Source: Legionella santicrucis
GTDB taxonomy: Bacteria; Pseudomonadota; Gammaproteobacteria; Legionellales; Legionellaceae
Direction: 5' to 3'
NCBI RefSeq assembly: GCF_001468135.1
Contig: NZ_LNYU01000012.1
Span: 1 to 64,000 of the forward strand
DNA length: 64,000 nt
The position numbers and the translations under genes were made by a program. The notes beneath the pieces were generated by a model that was not told the DNA's origin, ran no database searches, and worked only from the letters and a program-made list of their open reading frames with translations. Positions 25,598-35,800 of the stretch are shown piece after piece. Numbering within the stretch: the stretch's first letter is position 1; every line of letters begins with the position of its first letter.

Positions 25598-26470
25598 ATG
25601 AATTCCTACTTATTCACGCAAAATATAGAGCAAATCAATCATCAAGAAAGTATTAATCGGTTAGAGGAAGGTACGGTTTTATTTTTTCCTAAATATTTTT
25701 ATACCTCTATAGATCCTGTTTTGTTCTCTGAAAATATCCTTGATGGGAGTCGTAAAAATATAAGTTACGATATCCGTACTCAAAAGCTCGGTGCTTATAA
25801 AAAAGAAATTAGCGGCTTGAATGATAAACTTTCATCGATGATGCATGGTTATGCTGAGTTTGCACATCAATTAATTCAGCATGTTCTGCCTTCTTATATC
25901 CCTCATTTAAAATGGGGACGAACCAGCTTTAGGCCTGCACAAGTACAAGGGCGTGTTTCTTCAAAACGTAAAGATGATACTCGTTTACATGTAGATTCAT
26001 TTGCAGCAAGCCCGGTTCATGGGTTAAGAATTTTACGTGTTTTTTGTAATGTAAATCCAGATAATGAACCTCGAATTTGGAATCTTGGTGAGCCATTTGC
26101 AGATGTGCTTCATCGTTTTGGACCTAAAATCGCATCTTACAGTAAAATCAAAGCAAAAATTCTAAAGTTTATTAAAGCAACCAAAACCTTACGCTCGCCT
26201 TATGATCATTATATGTTGCATTTACATGATACGATGAAACTCGATGATTTGTATCAAGCAAAAGTTCAAAAAATGCAAGTTGATTTTCCTGCTCAAAGTA
26301 CTTGGATAGTGTTTACTGATCATATGTCGCATGCGGCTCTTAGTGGCCAGCATTTACTAGAACAAACCTTTTATCTGCCCGTTGATAATATGGCTAATCC
26401 AGATTTTTCACCCTTGAATCAATGGAAGAGGATTCGTCCAGAATTGCAAAATACCCACGTTACTTTATAA
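25598..26470 (+). CDS. kdoO: Kdo 3-hydroxylase (KdoO family)
   Basis: This 290-residue Fe(II)/2-oxoglutarate oxygenase hydroxylates Kdo in lipopolysaccharide to Ko, a modification known in Burkholderia, Yersinia and Legionella-type LPS. The HxD iron triad begins in DTRLHVDSFAASPVHGLRILRVF at about residues 127-149. The distal His is probably in FTDHMSHAALSGQH, near residue 245. The N-terminal segment FPKYFYTSIDPVLFSENILDG fits the family. There is no signal peptide, as expected for a cytoplasmic-face enzyme. It is divergent from YchJ and convergent with the GGDEF-EAL gene. Confidence 0.85.
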   Translation: MNSYLFTQNIEQINHQESINRLEEGTVLFFPKYFYTSIDPVLFSENILDGSRKNISYDIRTQKLGAYKKEISGLNDKLSSMMHGYAEFAHQLIQHVLPSYIPHLKWGRTSFRPAQVQGRVSSKRKDDTRLHVDSFAASPVHGLRILRVFCNVNPDNEPRIWNLGEPFADVLHRFGPKIASYSKIKAKILKFIKATKTLRSPYDHYMLHLHDTMKLDDLYQAKVQKMQVDFPAQSTWIVFTDHMSHAALSGQHLLEQTFYLPVDNMANPDFSPLNQWKRIRPELQNTHVTL

Positions 26471-26484
26471 ATATTTAGAGATCC

Positions 26485-26538
26485 GTTGACAATTTCTACA
26501 AACATAAAATGCAGGACATAGGAGAGTGAATTGTCAAC
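26485..26538. repeat. 10-bp perfect inverted repeat between convergent genes
   Basis: GTTGACAATT at 26485-26494 is the exact inverse of AATTGTCAAC at 26529-26538, with 34 bases between. It lies between two stop codons and is not GC-rich and has no T-run, so it is not an ordinary terminator. It could be the ends of a tiny mobile element or of a structured RNA. Confidence 0.4.
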
Positions 26539-26563
26539 AACGCTGGTTATATTGGCTAGATGC

Positions 26564-28816
26564 TTAATGAGGTCTTTTTAATATTTTATTCTGCTTTAAA
26601 TATCTTTCAATTTCTTTAGGTGTTAGTGGTTTACTAAAAAGAAAACCCTGTATTTCATCGCAATGTTGTTTTTTTAAAAAATCCAATTGTTTTTGAGTTT
26701 CGACTCCTTCAGCAAGCACTTTAAAATTAAAACTGCGTGCCATAGAAATAATCGCTTCTATAATAACTTCATCACTATGTGATGTTGATATATTTTGGAC
26801 AAATGATTGATCTATTTTTATACAGTCAATATGGAGCTGCTTTAGATAGTTGATGCTGGAATTTCCAGTACCAAAATCATCTAGCGCAATTTTAATGCCT
26901 AATTGTTTGAGTTGATTCAGCATATAAATAATATCTTGATGTGTTATAACAACATTCTCAGAAATTTCAAACTCTAAATATTGAGGATTAAGCTGATATT
27001 CATTTAAAGTTTTTTTAACAAAATCAAGGAAATTCGGTTGTCGTAATTGTCGGGAAGTAATATTTACAGCGACATGAACATAAGGCAAGTTTTTTTTATG
27101 CCAGATATTTATTTGTTGGCACACTTCTCTAAGAATCCATTCTCCAATGGGTATAATTAGCCCCGTTTCTTCAGTAAATGGAATAAAATCCATAGGAAGT
27201 AATAAACCTCTTTCTGGATGATTCCATCGGATTAGTGCTTCAACGGATAATAATCCTTGTTGATCAATATTACACTGAGGTTGGTATACTAGAAAAAATT
27301 CATTATTATTTAGCGCATTATGCAATTCAGCTTCTATTAAAAAGCATTGTTTATTGTGTTCATATAATCGAACGTCATAAAAAGAAAATTGGTTTCCTCC
27401 TTGTTCTTTTGCTTGATACATTGCTAAATCAGCATTCTTTAATAGATCATTAGCTGTTTCTCCATCTTGAGGATAGATACTTATCCCCAAAGCAGTAGTT
27501 ATAAATAAATCCTGATTTGTGATTTTAAAGGGTTCTTTCATAGAATTTAAAATCTTATTAGCAATTGTATAAATAGTGTTTTCCTCAACTATATGACAAA
27601 TCATTACAAACTCATCTCCACCCATCCTTGCTAGGATATCTCCATCTCGAACTAATAAACTCCATCTTTGTCCAATCATGCGTAATAATGTATCACCAAC
27701 TTCATGGGATAGACTGTCATTGACTAGTTTAAATCGATCTAAATCAAAATAAAGTATTGCAAATTTTTGTTTTTGATTTTTTGCATTATCGATACTTGTT
27801 CGTATTCTATCGATTAATAAAGATCGATTGGGTAATTGGGTTAATGGATCATGGAGCGCCTGATAGGTAAGTTTCTTTTCAAGATTGGCGCGTTCAGTAA
27901 TATCATGAAAACTCCATACACGTCCGATGATAACATCATTTAAACGATGTGGAAGAGAATAACACTCTAGTGTTTTTCCATTTTTAAAAGACACAATACT
28001 GCTGCTGATTTCATTAATATTTTTTTTAAGGCGGTTAAGCTCTTCCAAATATTTTTTAGGTTTAAAGAGCTGATTGAGCATGTGATATAAGACACTCAAT
28101 CCATCATTAGTTTCTAACATGGATTTTGGAATATTCCACATGGAAACAAACTTAGAATTACAATCAATAATTTTATAATTTAGATCAGTAACTAAAATTC
28201 CATCTGTAGACGATTCAAAAGTTGAACGTAGAATAGATAAAGATTGCTGTAAGAATTTGGTTTGTTCGGCTACAGTTTTTTGGAGTATTTTTTCATGATG
28301 TTTTGCATTATTCGTCAAAATCCATTTTCTTGTCAAAGCACAAGCCAGTTGCCTTACCACCACTATATCGAATGGTTTTTTCAAAATAAGATAATTGTCA
28401 CCCATTCCTAGCTCTTTTACAGTTTCTCCCCAACTGAAATCAGAATATGCAGTACAAATCACTATTTGAATGTCGGGATCAACTTTCCACATTTGTTTAA
28501 TGGTAGTGATCCCATCCCACCCCGGAGGCATTCTTATATCTACAAAAGCTAAAGCATAATGTATCCCTTTTTTCAGATCTTGTTTGATTTTTTTTATTGC
28601 TTCATATCCTTGGGATGCTGTATTAAAAATAAATTTAGGTAAAAAACTCTCCATATCGGAACTCTCTGATTCATTTAAAAGAGGATCATCAAATAATTGT
28701 TGTTCAAAATAATCGATCTTTGTTCTAATAGTTGAGGAGGTGAGAACTTTAATAAAATCCGTATGAATCGAAGAGTTATCGTCAATAATCATAATATGTA
28801 ATGGTATATCACCCAT
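26564..28816 (-). CDS. Receiver-PAS-GGDEF-EAL response regulator (NarR-like)
   Basis: This 750-residue cytosolic protein has, in order, a receiver (MIIDDNSSIH, FVDIRMPPGWDG with the phospho-acceptor Asp, LILKKPFD), a coiled linker, a PAS domain (about 195-310), a GGDEF domain (RMGGDEFVM at about residue 395, intact active site) and an EAL domain (EALIRWNHP at about 524, then EISENVV and DDFGTG). Both enzyme motifs look complete, so it could make and degrade c-di-GMP. The 8-base overlap with the upstream kinase gene and its FIST partner match the L. pneumophila NosP/NahK/NarR pathway (lpg0279-0277 from memory), in which nitric oxide tunes c-di-GMP. Its kinase here is frameshifted. Confidence 0.9.
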   Translation of the reverse strand: MGDIPLHIMIIDDNSSIHTDFIKVLTSSTIRTKIDYFEQQLFDDPLLNESESSDMESFLPKFIFNTASQGYEAIKKIKQDLKKGIHYALAFVDIRMPPGWDGITTIKQMWKVDPDIQIVICTAYSDFSWGETVKELGMGDNYLILKKPFDIVVVRQLACALTRKWILTNNAKHHEKILQKTVAEQTKFLQQSLSILRSTFESSTDGILVTDLNYKIIDCNSKFVSMWNIPKSMLETNDGLSVLYHMLNQLFKPKKYLEELNRLKKNINEISSSIVSFKNGKTLECYSLPHRLNDVIIGRVWSFHDITERANLEKKLTYQALHDPLTQLPNRSLLIDRIRTSIDNAKNQKQKFAILYFDLDRFKLVNDSLSHEVGDTLLRMIGQRWSLLVRDGDILARMGGDEFVMICHIVEENTIYTIANKILNSMKEPFKITNQDLFITTALGISIYPQDGETANDLLKNADLAMYQAKEQGGNQFSFYDVRLYEHNKQCFLIEAELHNALNNNEFFLVYQPQCNIDQQGLLSVEALIRWNHPERGLLLPMDFIPFTEETGLIIPIGEWILREVCQQINIWHKKNLPYVHVAVNITSRQLRQPNFLDFVKKTLNEYQLNPQYLEFEISENVVITHQDIIYMLNQLKQLGIKIALDDFGTGNSSINYLKQLHIDCIKIDQSFVQNISTSHSDEVIIEAIISMARSFNFKVLAEGVETQKQLDFLKKQHCDEIQGFLFSKPLTPKEIERYLKQNKILKRPH

Positions 28817-30246
28817 AAATGTCTCCTTGTTGCTTTGAATCAGTAATGGGTAATGTCAGTATAAATTGGGCGCCACATCCTTCTCCCTGGCTTTCGGCAA
28901 TAAGTTTTCCAGCCATTTCTTTGGCGGATAATGCTGAACTATGCAAACCAAAGCCATGACCGTTTTCTTTAGTGGTGAATCCGAAGGCAAAAATATGTTG
29001 TAAATCTTCTACTTTGATGCCAACTCCATTATCTTTAACCATTATTTGTACGGAGTTCTGCATTTTTTGTACGCTTATTTCGATTTTTTTTTGTTGGATT
29101 AGACGTTTTTTCGAGTACAGAATCTTTGGCGTTTTGAATCAAGTTAATTAAAATATGCAAAAGTTTGGTTTTATCAACGAAAATTAACGGAGTGAGTTTA
29201 AATTCTTTGATGATCTCAATGTCTTTTTTCGAAGAACTCATCGTGATATTTAATGCGCTATCAATTAATTCAGGAACATAAATGGACTCTCTAAAACTTG
29301 AGAGCCCACCAATTGATTTTTGCATATCTACTATTTGATTAATATGTCTTAAATCGTGCTGTAAATTATCAATTTCAATATTATTTTTTTCTTCTTCCTC
29401 TAAGATAATTTTAGAGAGCGATAATAAAAATTCTGGAATAATCATTCCTTTGGGATCATGACTTAAAAAATGAGCTAAATCAGTTTGATGTTGCTCAATC
29501 ATTGTTACGACTCTCAGTAATTTTTTATAATAAGCTTGTTTGTAACTGTTTTTCACTAAAGAAATTGAGACATTAGAACTGTTTAAAATATTCCCAATGT
29601 TATGCAAAATAGTGGTTGCAACTTCAGCCATTCCAGCTTGGCGAGCGGTAGATGAAATTTGTTGATTTAATTTTTTAATTTTTTCTTCAGCGATTTTATT
29701 TTTATGGATATCAATCACAATACCCGTAAGCTGTTTATCAGCATCCAGACACTGCCCAATCGTTCGATACCAGTGGTAAGCTCCATCTGGATTTTTTACT
29801 CGTATCTCACACTCATAATCTATTTTTTCATTTAACGCTCTTTCTACTTTTTGAACAAAATCAAATCGGTCTCGTTCGTGAATTAATTCAATAAATTCAT
29901 TAAGGGTAGGGGGTTTATTGATTGGATTTAAATGAAATAAAGTGAATAATTCATTTGACCAAATTGTATGATCAGTATTTCCATCATAGGACCAATATCC
30001 TAAGCCAACAATATGTTGTGCATGTTCAAGTTTTTCATTTAAATTCATCATTTCTCGAGAAGAAATTGCTGTGGAGCGTTCATGCATATAACGTTCTTGA
30101 TCTACTTCTATATAAGTATTATTAATATGATTTAAAAAAGTTATCCATTGTTCTGTGCTTTCCGGTTTTTGATTGGGATCAATTTTCAATCGTGCTAGCT
30201 GTCTTTGTAATAATTTATGAATGTCCATAATAATTTTATAGCTCAT
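28809..30246 (-). pseudogene. Frameshifted PAS-histidine kinase (NahK-like)
   Basis: Two overlapping frames (29035-30246 and 28809-29063) together encode one histidine kinase of 478 residues if a single base is removed. The first frame has an N-terminal helix, a PAS domain (about 85-190), the phospho-acceptor box TILHNIGNILNSSN and the ATPase N-box NLIQNAKDSVLE. It then runs out of frame into KKNRNKRTKNAELRTNNG. The break lies at T9 on the plus strand (29084-29092, A9 in the coding strand). With A8, the reading continues NPTKKIEISVQKMQNSVQIM and joins VKDNGVGI, FGFTTKENGHGFGL and the stop. Domain boundaries are otherwise perfect. It could be a sequencing artefact, a true mutation or a slippage site. 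Translation start overlaps the FIST stop by 11 bases. Confidence 0.85.
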
Positions 30247-31396
30247 GTATGGTGGTAATTGTCATTGTTTGATTATGTAGTTCGCAATTTCCAACTGAAA
30301 ATGGCGATAATTCGCCATAAGAATAAAACCCTATTTGTGTTGAACCTTCAGGTAGAGCAGAAAAAGTTGATTCAATTTCCTCTTCAGTCCGTGCCCCTAA
30401 CAGGAGTCTTCTTCCTACACAGCTAATATCGATCGCAAGAACCGGACCTAATTTTTCAAGTCCGTTTGATAGCATGCGATTATTCGCTAAGTTTCCAGCT
30501 TCATGGGCACTGTCTATTAAGCGATCAAAATTTGCGCGCATTAATTGGGCATGCCATCCAGTTGGAATATCACCAGCAAAGACCAGAGATTGTTCTTTCT
30601 CATTAACTGCTAAAATGGTGCGAACCAATTGCGTATCATTATGAGCATTAGGATCATGGATCGCTAAGGGATAAAGCAATCCTGAAGAGGGTAATTCAGA
30701 AGCTTTTTCACCTAAATATTCCTTATAAAGTTGCAGAGCAGGCCGATAGTCAAGTTCATATAAGACATTGGCTTCAGACCGGGTAATACGACGAATAGGG
30801 CCAAAAATATCCCATCCTCCTTTTGATGCGTGTCCAATCTGAATTTTTGAACCGTAGAAACCAACAGCTACTACGTAATGATCGAGAATTTCATTATTTA
30901 ATATGGTCCATGTTCTTTTAAAATTGCTCCCATCACCTGCTAAGCCACCGGTAATAATTAAATTATTAGTTTCTTTAGCTGTATTTAAACCCTTTACTAA
31001 TTCAGAACCATTTACATTCAGTCCATCAGAGAGTACAAAAATACTGCGTAAATGAGTATCTTTTAATTGATCTGCAATTATCATACCTGTATTTTTTGAT
31101 TCATTACTTTGATTTACTAGGGCTTTTGCAATTTTTAAAGTCGTATGCGCAAATTTTGCCACTACAACAGCAATACTATGATCAAAAAGATAATTACCAA
31201 AAATTTCACCTGCGGTAGAGCAACCTACTATTTTTGATTGGGAATAAAACTCAGCTAATTGCAGTATTGGTTCATGAAAATCATAAAATTCTGGGGCAGA
31301 AAAAATGAGAACCAAAGTATTCGCTGAATCAAGTTCAGGAAATTTTTTTAAGCTCCATCCTTTATTTTTAAAGAACTGAAATGTTTTAATTTCCAT
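30236..31396 (-). CDS. nosP: FIST-domain sensor protein (NosP-like)
   Basis: This 386-residue soluble protein has FIST_N and FIST_C domains. It carries the signatures IVGCSTAGEIFGNYLFDHSIAVVVA, ITGGLAGDGSNFKRTW, DYRPALQLYKEYLG and ARTEEEIESTFSALP. FIST proteins sense small ligands; the NosP branch binds haem and nitric oxide and controls a kinase encoded beside it. I use Met17 (MEIKTFQFF, position 31396), because AAGGAGA lies 5 bases upstream, while the longer frame to 31444 has none. The stop overlaps the next gene's ATG in ATGAGCTATAA. First gene of a three-gene operon with a c-di-GMP output protein. The haem ligand is not identifiable by eye. Confidence 0.85.
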   Translation of the reverse strand: MEIKTFQFFKNKGWSLKKFPELDSANTLVLIFSAPEFYDFHEPILQLAEFYSQSKIVGCSTAGEIFGNYLFDHSIAVVVAKFAHTTLKIAKALVNQSNESKNTGMIIADQLKDTHLRSIFVLSDGLNVNGSELVKGLNTAKETNNLIITGGLAGDGSNFKRTWTILNNEILDHYVVAVGFYGSKIQIGHASKGGWDIFGPIRRITRSEANVLYELDYRPALQLYKEYLGEKASELPSSGLLYPLAIHDPNAHNDTQLVRTILAVNEKEQSLVFAGDIPTGWHAQLMRANFDRLIDSAHEAGNLANNRMLSNGLEKLGPVLAIDISCVGRRLLLGARTEEEIESTFSALPEGSTQIGFYSYGELSPFSVGNCELHNQTMTITTIHEL

Positions 31397-31496
31397 ACTC
31401 TCTCCTTGTTCTCTCATATATCTAAATGACAAATGATCGACCATTAATTAAAAGTATAGTGTTTATCTTAAATTTTTTCAGTGATAAGGAAGACTT

Positions 31497-31540
31497 AAAA
31501 ACCATAACACCTTCAATATTTTTATGAGGCAATGGTTTTT
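31497..31540. repeat. Inverted repeat upstream of the efflux operon
   Basis: AAAAACCAT (31497-31505) and ATGGTTTTT (31532-31540) are inverses with 26 bases between, in the divergent space between the FIST gene and the RND adaptor. On the plus strand the second arm ends in TTTTT. It may be an operator for the efflux operon or a structured leader. Confidence 0.35.
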
Positions 31541-31653
31541 CTAGGATAACAATGGCATAGATTGCTCATTTGGCCATTACGATTTTTTTTTGCTACCCAA
31601 CCAAAAATTCGTTATGATGAGTTCGATTAATTTGTGGAAGGAACGTCGTTTTT

Positions 31654-32889
31654 ATGGAAGGAGAAGCATCACCTGCCAAAAATAAAAAAAAAATGGTGAT
31701 TTCTAAATATTGGCGAGAGCGATTTCCATCAGAGAACTTTTTAGGGTTGATTATTATTTTAATCACTTTAGTTGCTTTGTTGTGGTTTTACTTCGCTCAT
31801 AAAAAACCGAAAGATGTGGGGCCAAAACCTATACCTATAGTTGCTGGATTTTCTACAACCCGTGATGTACCTATTTACCTTCCTGCTTTAGGAACAGTAA
31901 CACCAGTTTATACTGTATCTGTTCAATCCCAAATCAACGGCATATTAATGAAAGTGCTCTTCAAAGAAGGACAATTGGTCAAAAAAGGACAATTACTAGC
32001 ACAAATTGATCAACGTCCCTATGAAGCATTGCTGACACAGTACGAAGGAAATTTAAAAAGAGATTCAGCGTTATTAGCCAATGCAAAAATTGATTTAAAA
32101 CGTTATCAAAAATTATGGCAGGAAGATTCAATTTCACAGCAAACATTAGCGACTCAGCAAGCATTAGTCGAGCAATATGAAGGAAACGTTAAATCGGATT
32201 TGGGGTTAATTCAAAGTACTAAAATTAATCTCATTTATTGCAATATAACTTCGCCAATTGATGGACGAATTGGATTACGATTGATTGATCCTGGCAATAT
32301 TGTACAAATATCAAATACACAAGCCATTGCTGTTGTGACTACTATGGATCCAATTACCGTGATTTTTCCTGTTGCAGAAGATTATGTACCGCAGATAGCT
32401 CCAAAAGCTTATGGTGACAAGCAAATGGAAGTTAACGTTTATGACCGGCAACAAGAGCATTTACTTGCAAAAGGAGCGTTATTGGCTTTAGATAACCAAA
32501 TTAGTACGACTACCGGAACAGTCAGATTAAGGGCTGTTTTTAATAATGAGGAAAAAAAATTATTTCCTAATCAGTTTGTTAATGTGAAAATACTAGTTGA
32601 CACATTACATGATGCTACTGTTGTACCAACAGCTGCTGTGCAACATACAACAACAGAAGATTTTGTTTATATTATTAATTCAGATCATACTGTAGCAACT
32701 CAAAAAATTGTAATGGGACCTACAAGCGGTGATGATACTGTGATTAAAAGTGGCTTATTACCTGGTCAAAAAATTGTAATTAATGGCGCTGATAAATTAA
32801 TTAACGGATCTAAGGTGCTAATACACGCCGAGCATCCTAAGGACATATCTGTTAAAACAGCCAGTATAGCCGTTTCTTTATTGGGGTGA
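31654..32889 (+). CDS. mdtA: RND efflux periplasmic adaptor (MdtA-like)
   Basis: This 411-residue membrane-fusion protein has an N-terminal transmembrane helix (FLGLIIILITLVALLWFYFAH). It then has the lipoyl/barrel-sandwich half-motif VSVQSQINGILMKVLFKEGQLVKKGQLLAQID, a helical hairpin (LTQYEGNLKRDSALLANAKIDLKRYQKL), then NITSPIDGRIGLRLIDPGN and a beta-barrel domain. It links the inner-membrane RND pumps to the outer-membrane channel. Ribosome site GGAAGGA upstream. The stop is separated from the next start by one base, so all four genes form one transcript. Similarity is greatest to MdtA of MdtABC systems, which use two pumps. Confidence 0.9.
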   Translation: MEGEASPAKNKKKMVISKYWRERFPSENFLGLIIILITLVALLWFYFAHKKPKDVGPKPIPIVAGFSTTRDVPIYLPALGTVTPVYTVSVQSQINGILMKVLFKEGQLVKKGQLLAQIDQRPYEALLTQYEGNLKRDSALLANAKIDLKRYQKLWQEDSISQQTLATQQALVEQYEGNVKSDLGLIQSTKINLIYCNITSPIDGRIGLRLIDPGNIVQISNTQAIAVVTTMDPITVIFPVAEDYVPQIAPKAYGDKQMEVNVYDRQQEHLLAKGALLALDNQISTTTGTVRLRAVFNNEEKKLFPNQFVNVKILVDTLHDATVVPTAAVQHTTTEDFVYIINSDHTVATQKIVMGPTSGDDTVIKSGLLPGQKIVINGADKLINGSKVLIHAEHPKDISVKTASIAVSLLG

Positions 32890-32890
32890 C

Positions 32891-35800
32891 ATGAGTATTT
32901 CAGGCCCATTTATCGCAAGAGCAATAGCAACTTCATTATTAATGTTTGCTATCTTCCTTACAGGGGTCTTATCTTACAAATTATTACCTGTTTCTGCGTT
33001 ACCTGAGGTGGAGTATCCAACGATTCAAGTGTCTACTTTTTATCCTGGTGCAAGTCCTGATGTGATGAGTACCACGGTAACTGCACCACTTGAACGCCAA
33101 TTTGGTCAAATGCCTGGATTGGACCAAATGACATCAAATAGTTCAACAGGATCATCGATTATTACCTTACAATTTAATTTGAACATGAGTCTTGATGTGG
33201 CTGAACAAGAAGTGCAGCAAGCTATTAATGCCGCAAGTAGTTATTTACCCACAGCTCTTCCCAATCCGCCTATATACAGCAAAGTAAATCCCGCAGATAC
33301 ACCTATTCTAACTTTGGCCTTAACTACAAATACCTTACCTTTAACCAAAGTAGAAGATTACGCTGAAACACGCCTTGTTCCTAAAATTTCTCAGTTATTG
33401 GGTGTTGGTTTAGTCAGTATAGGTGGAGGGCATAGGCCGGCAGTGCGTATCCAAGCAAATCCTGATGCTTTATCAGCTTATGGATTAACTATGGAGAACA
33501 TACGGACTTTAGTTATGGCATCCAACGTGAATGCTGCAAAAGGAAATTTTGATGGACCAAGATTAGCTTATACAATTAATTCTAATGACCAATTATTATC
33601 TGCTGCTGATTATCGTCCATTAATTATTGCTTACCAGAATGGGGCCCCTGTTCGTTTATCTGATGTAGCTCGTGTTATTGATGGATCAGAAAACAATATG
33701 CAAGCGGCATGGATGAATAAAGAGCCTGCTATCATCATTAACATACAGCGCCAACCAGGAGCTAATGTTATCGAAGTAACAGAGCGAGTCAAAAAGCTGC
33801 TCCAGCAAATGCGGGCAGCAATTCCTGCAGGTGTGGATGTAAAAATACTTACTGATCGCACTACGAGTATTCGTGCTTCTGTAGAAAATGTTCAATTAGA
33901 ATTGCTTTTGTCCGTAGTATTAGTTGTGATGGTGATTTTTCTGTTTTTGCGTAAACTTTCCGCAACAATTATCCCTAGTATTTCAGTGCCATTGGCTCTT
34001 GTAGGTACATTGGGGTTAATGTATTTACTCGGTTTTAGTTTAAATAACCTTACATTAATGGGATTAACCATTGCAGCGGGTTTTGTAGTCGATGATGCAA
34101 TCGTCATGATTGAAAATATTATGCGTTATATCGAGATGGGCGAAAAACCCATAGATGCGTCACACAAGGGAGCTGCGCAAATTGGTTTTACCATTATTTC
34201 ATTGTCTATTTCTCTGGTTGCCGTATTAATTCCCTTACTTTTTATGGGCGATGTAGTAGGACGATTATTTCGTGAGTTTGCATTGACCCTAACCATAACC
34301 ATCGCGATTTCTGCTTTTGTTTCTTTAACGTTAACGCCCATGCTTTGTTCTCGAATTTTAAAACCTCACAGTGAAAGCCATGCAACACGTTTAGAGCAAT
34401 TTTTAGAGAAAAAGTTAAATTATTTTGTTGATTATTATAAACGTTCTCTGGGCTGGGTTCTTTCACGACAACCTTTAATATTGTTGGTTTTCTTTATTAC
34501 CGTGCTCATCACCAGTATTTTATTGTACTTTATCCCCAAAGGTTTTTTTCCTATTCAGGATACAGGAGTTATTCAGGGAATTTCTGTGGCTTCAGACTCT
34601 GTTTCTTTTCAAGAAATGGCTAATCGTCAGCAAGCTTTAGTAAACGCGGTACTTACTGATCCTGCCGTTGAAAATGTTTCTTCATTTATTGGCATTGATG
34701 GCACAAATGTTACATTGAATAATGGACGCATTCTAATTAATTTAAAACCCTTAGATGAACGTCTAGGTGTAACCGATGTGATGAATCATTTGCGGTCTAA
34801 GGTTCAGCAAGTTGTAGGTGCAACATTATACATGCAGCCAGTGCAAGATCTAACCATAGATACATTGACGAGTCGCACTCAATTTCAATACAGTATTAGT
34901 GCTCCTGATAAGGAAGAGGTTACCAAATGGTCTAATTTAATGTTAGAAAAAATGCATCAAATCCCCATTTTGAAAGATGTGAATACGGATCAACAAAATA
35001 ATGGCTTGGTGACTGCAATTGATATTGATAGAGATACTGCATACAGACTTGGAATTACAATGCAGATGATCGATGATACTTTATATGATTCTTTTGGACA
35101 GCGACAAATATCCATTATGTTTACCCAACGTAACCAGTATCGGGTTGTGTTGGAAGTGTTCCCTTCATTACAAAGAGAAACAGTTGCTTTTGACAACATC
35201 TATATTAACTCTACGATAACAACTAATCCAAACAGTACGGTGACTACTGCTCCTGTTCCTAATTCCCCTACAACGTCTTATAGAGTAGCAAATCCATCAG
35301 TATCGAGTTCATTAAATCTTGGGTCTACCACAGGGGTTAGTATCAGTGGTTCTGTACCTATTAAGACTTTTGCCAATTTGAAACAAAAAGTAGCGCCATT
35401 AGTTATTGCTCATAAGGATCAATTTCCTTCAGCAACACTATCTTTTAATCTTGCTCACAATGCTTCATTAGGAGATGCTGTAACCCAAATAGAAGCAGCA
35501 AAGAAGAGTCTGAATCTGCCATTGAGTGTAGAGGCTGATTTTCAAGGAACCACAAAAAGTTTCCAAAAATCACTTGCTAATGAAGGATGGTTAGTGTTTG
35601 CTGCAGTTGTAGTCGTCTATATTATCTTAGGTGTTCTTTATGAAAGTTATATTCATCCGTTAACCATTTTGTCTACTTTACCTTCCGCATCTATGGGCGC
35701 ATTATTAGCTTTATATCTTTCAGGAAATGAATTAACAATTATTGCTTTGATTGCAATTATTTTATTGATTGGCCTTGTCTTAAAAAATGCGATCATGATG

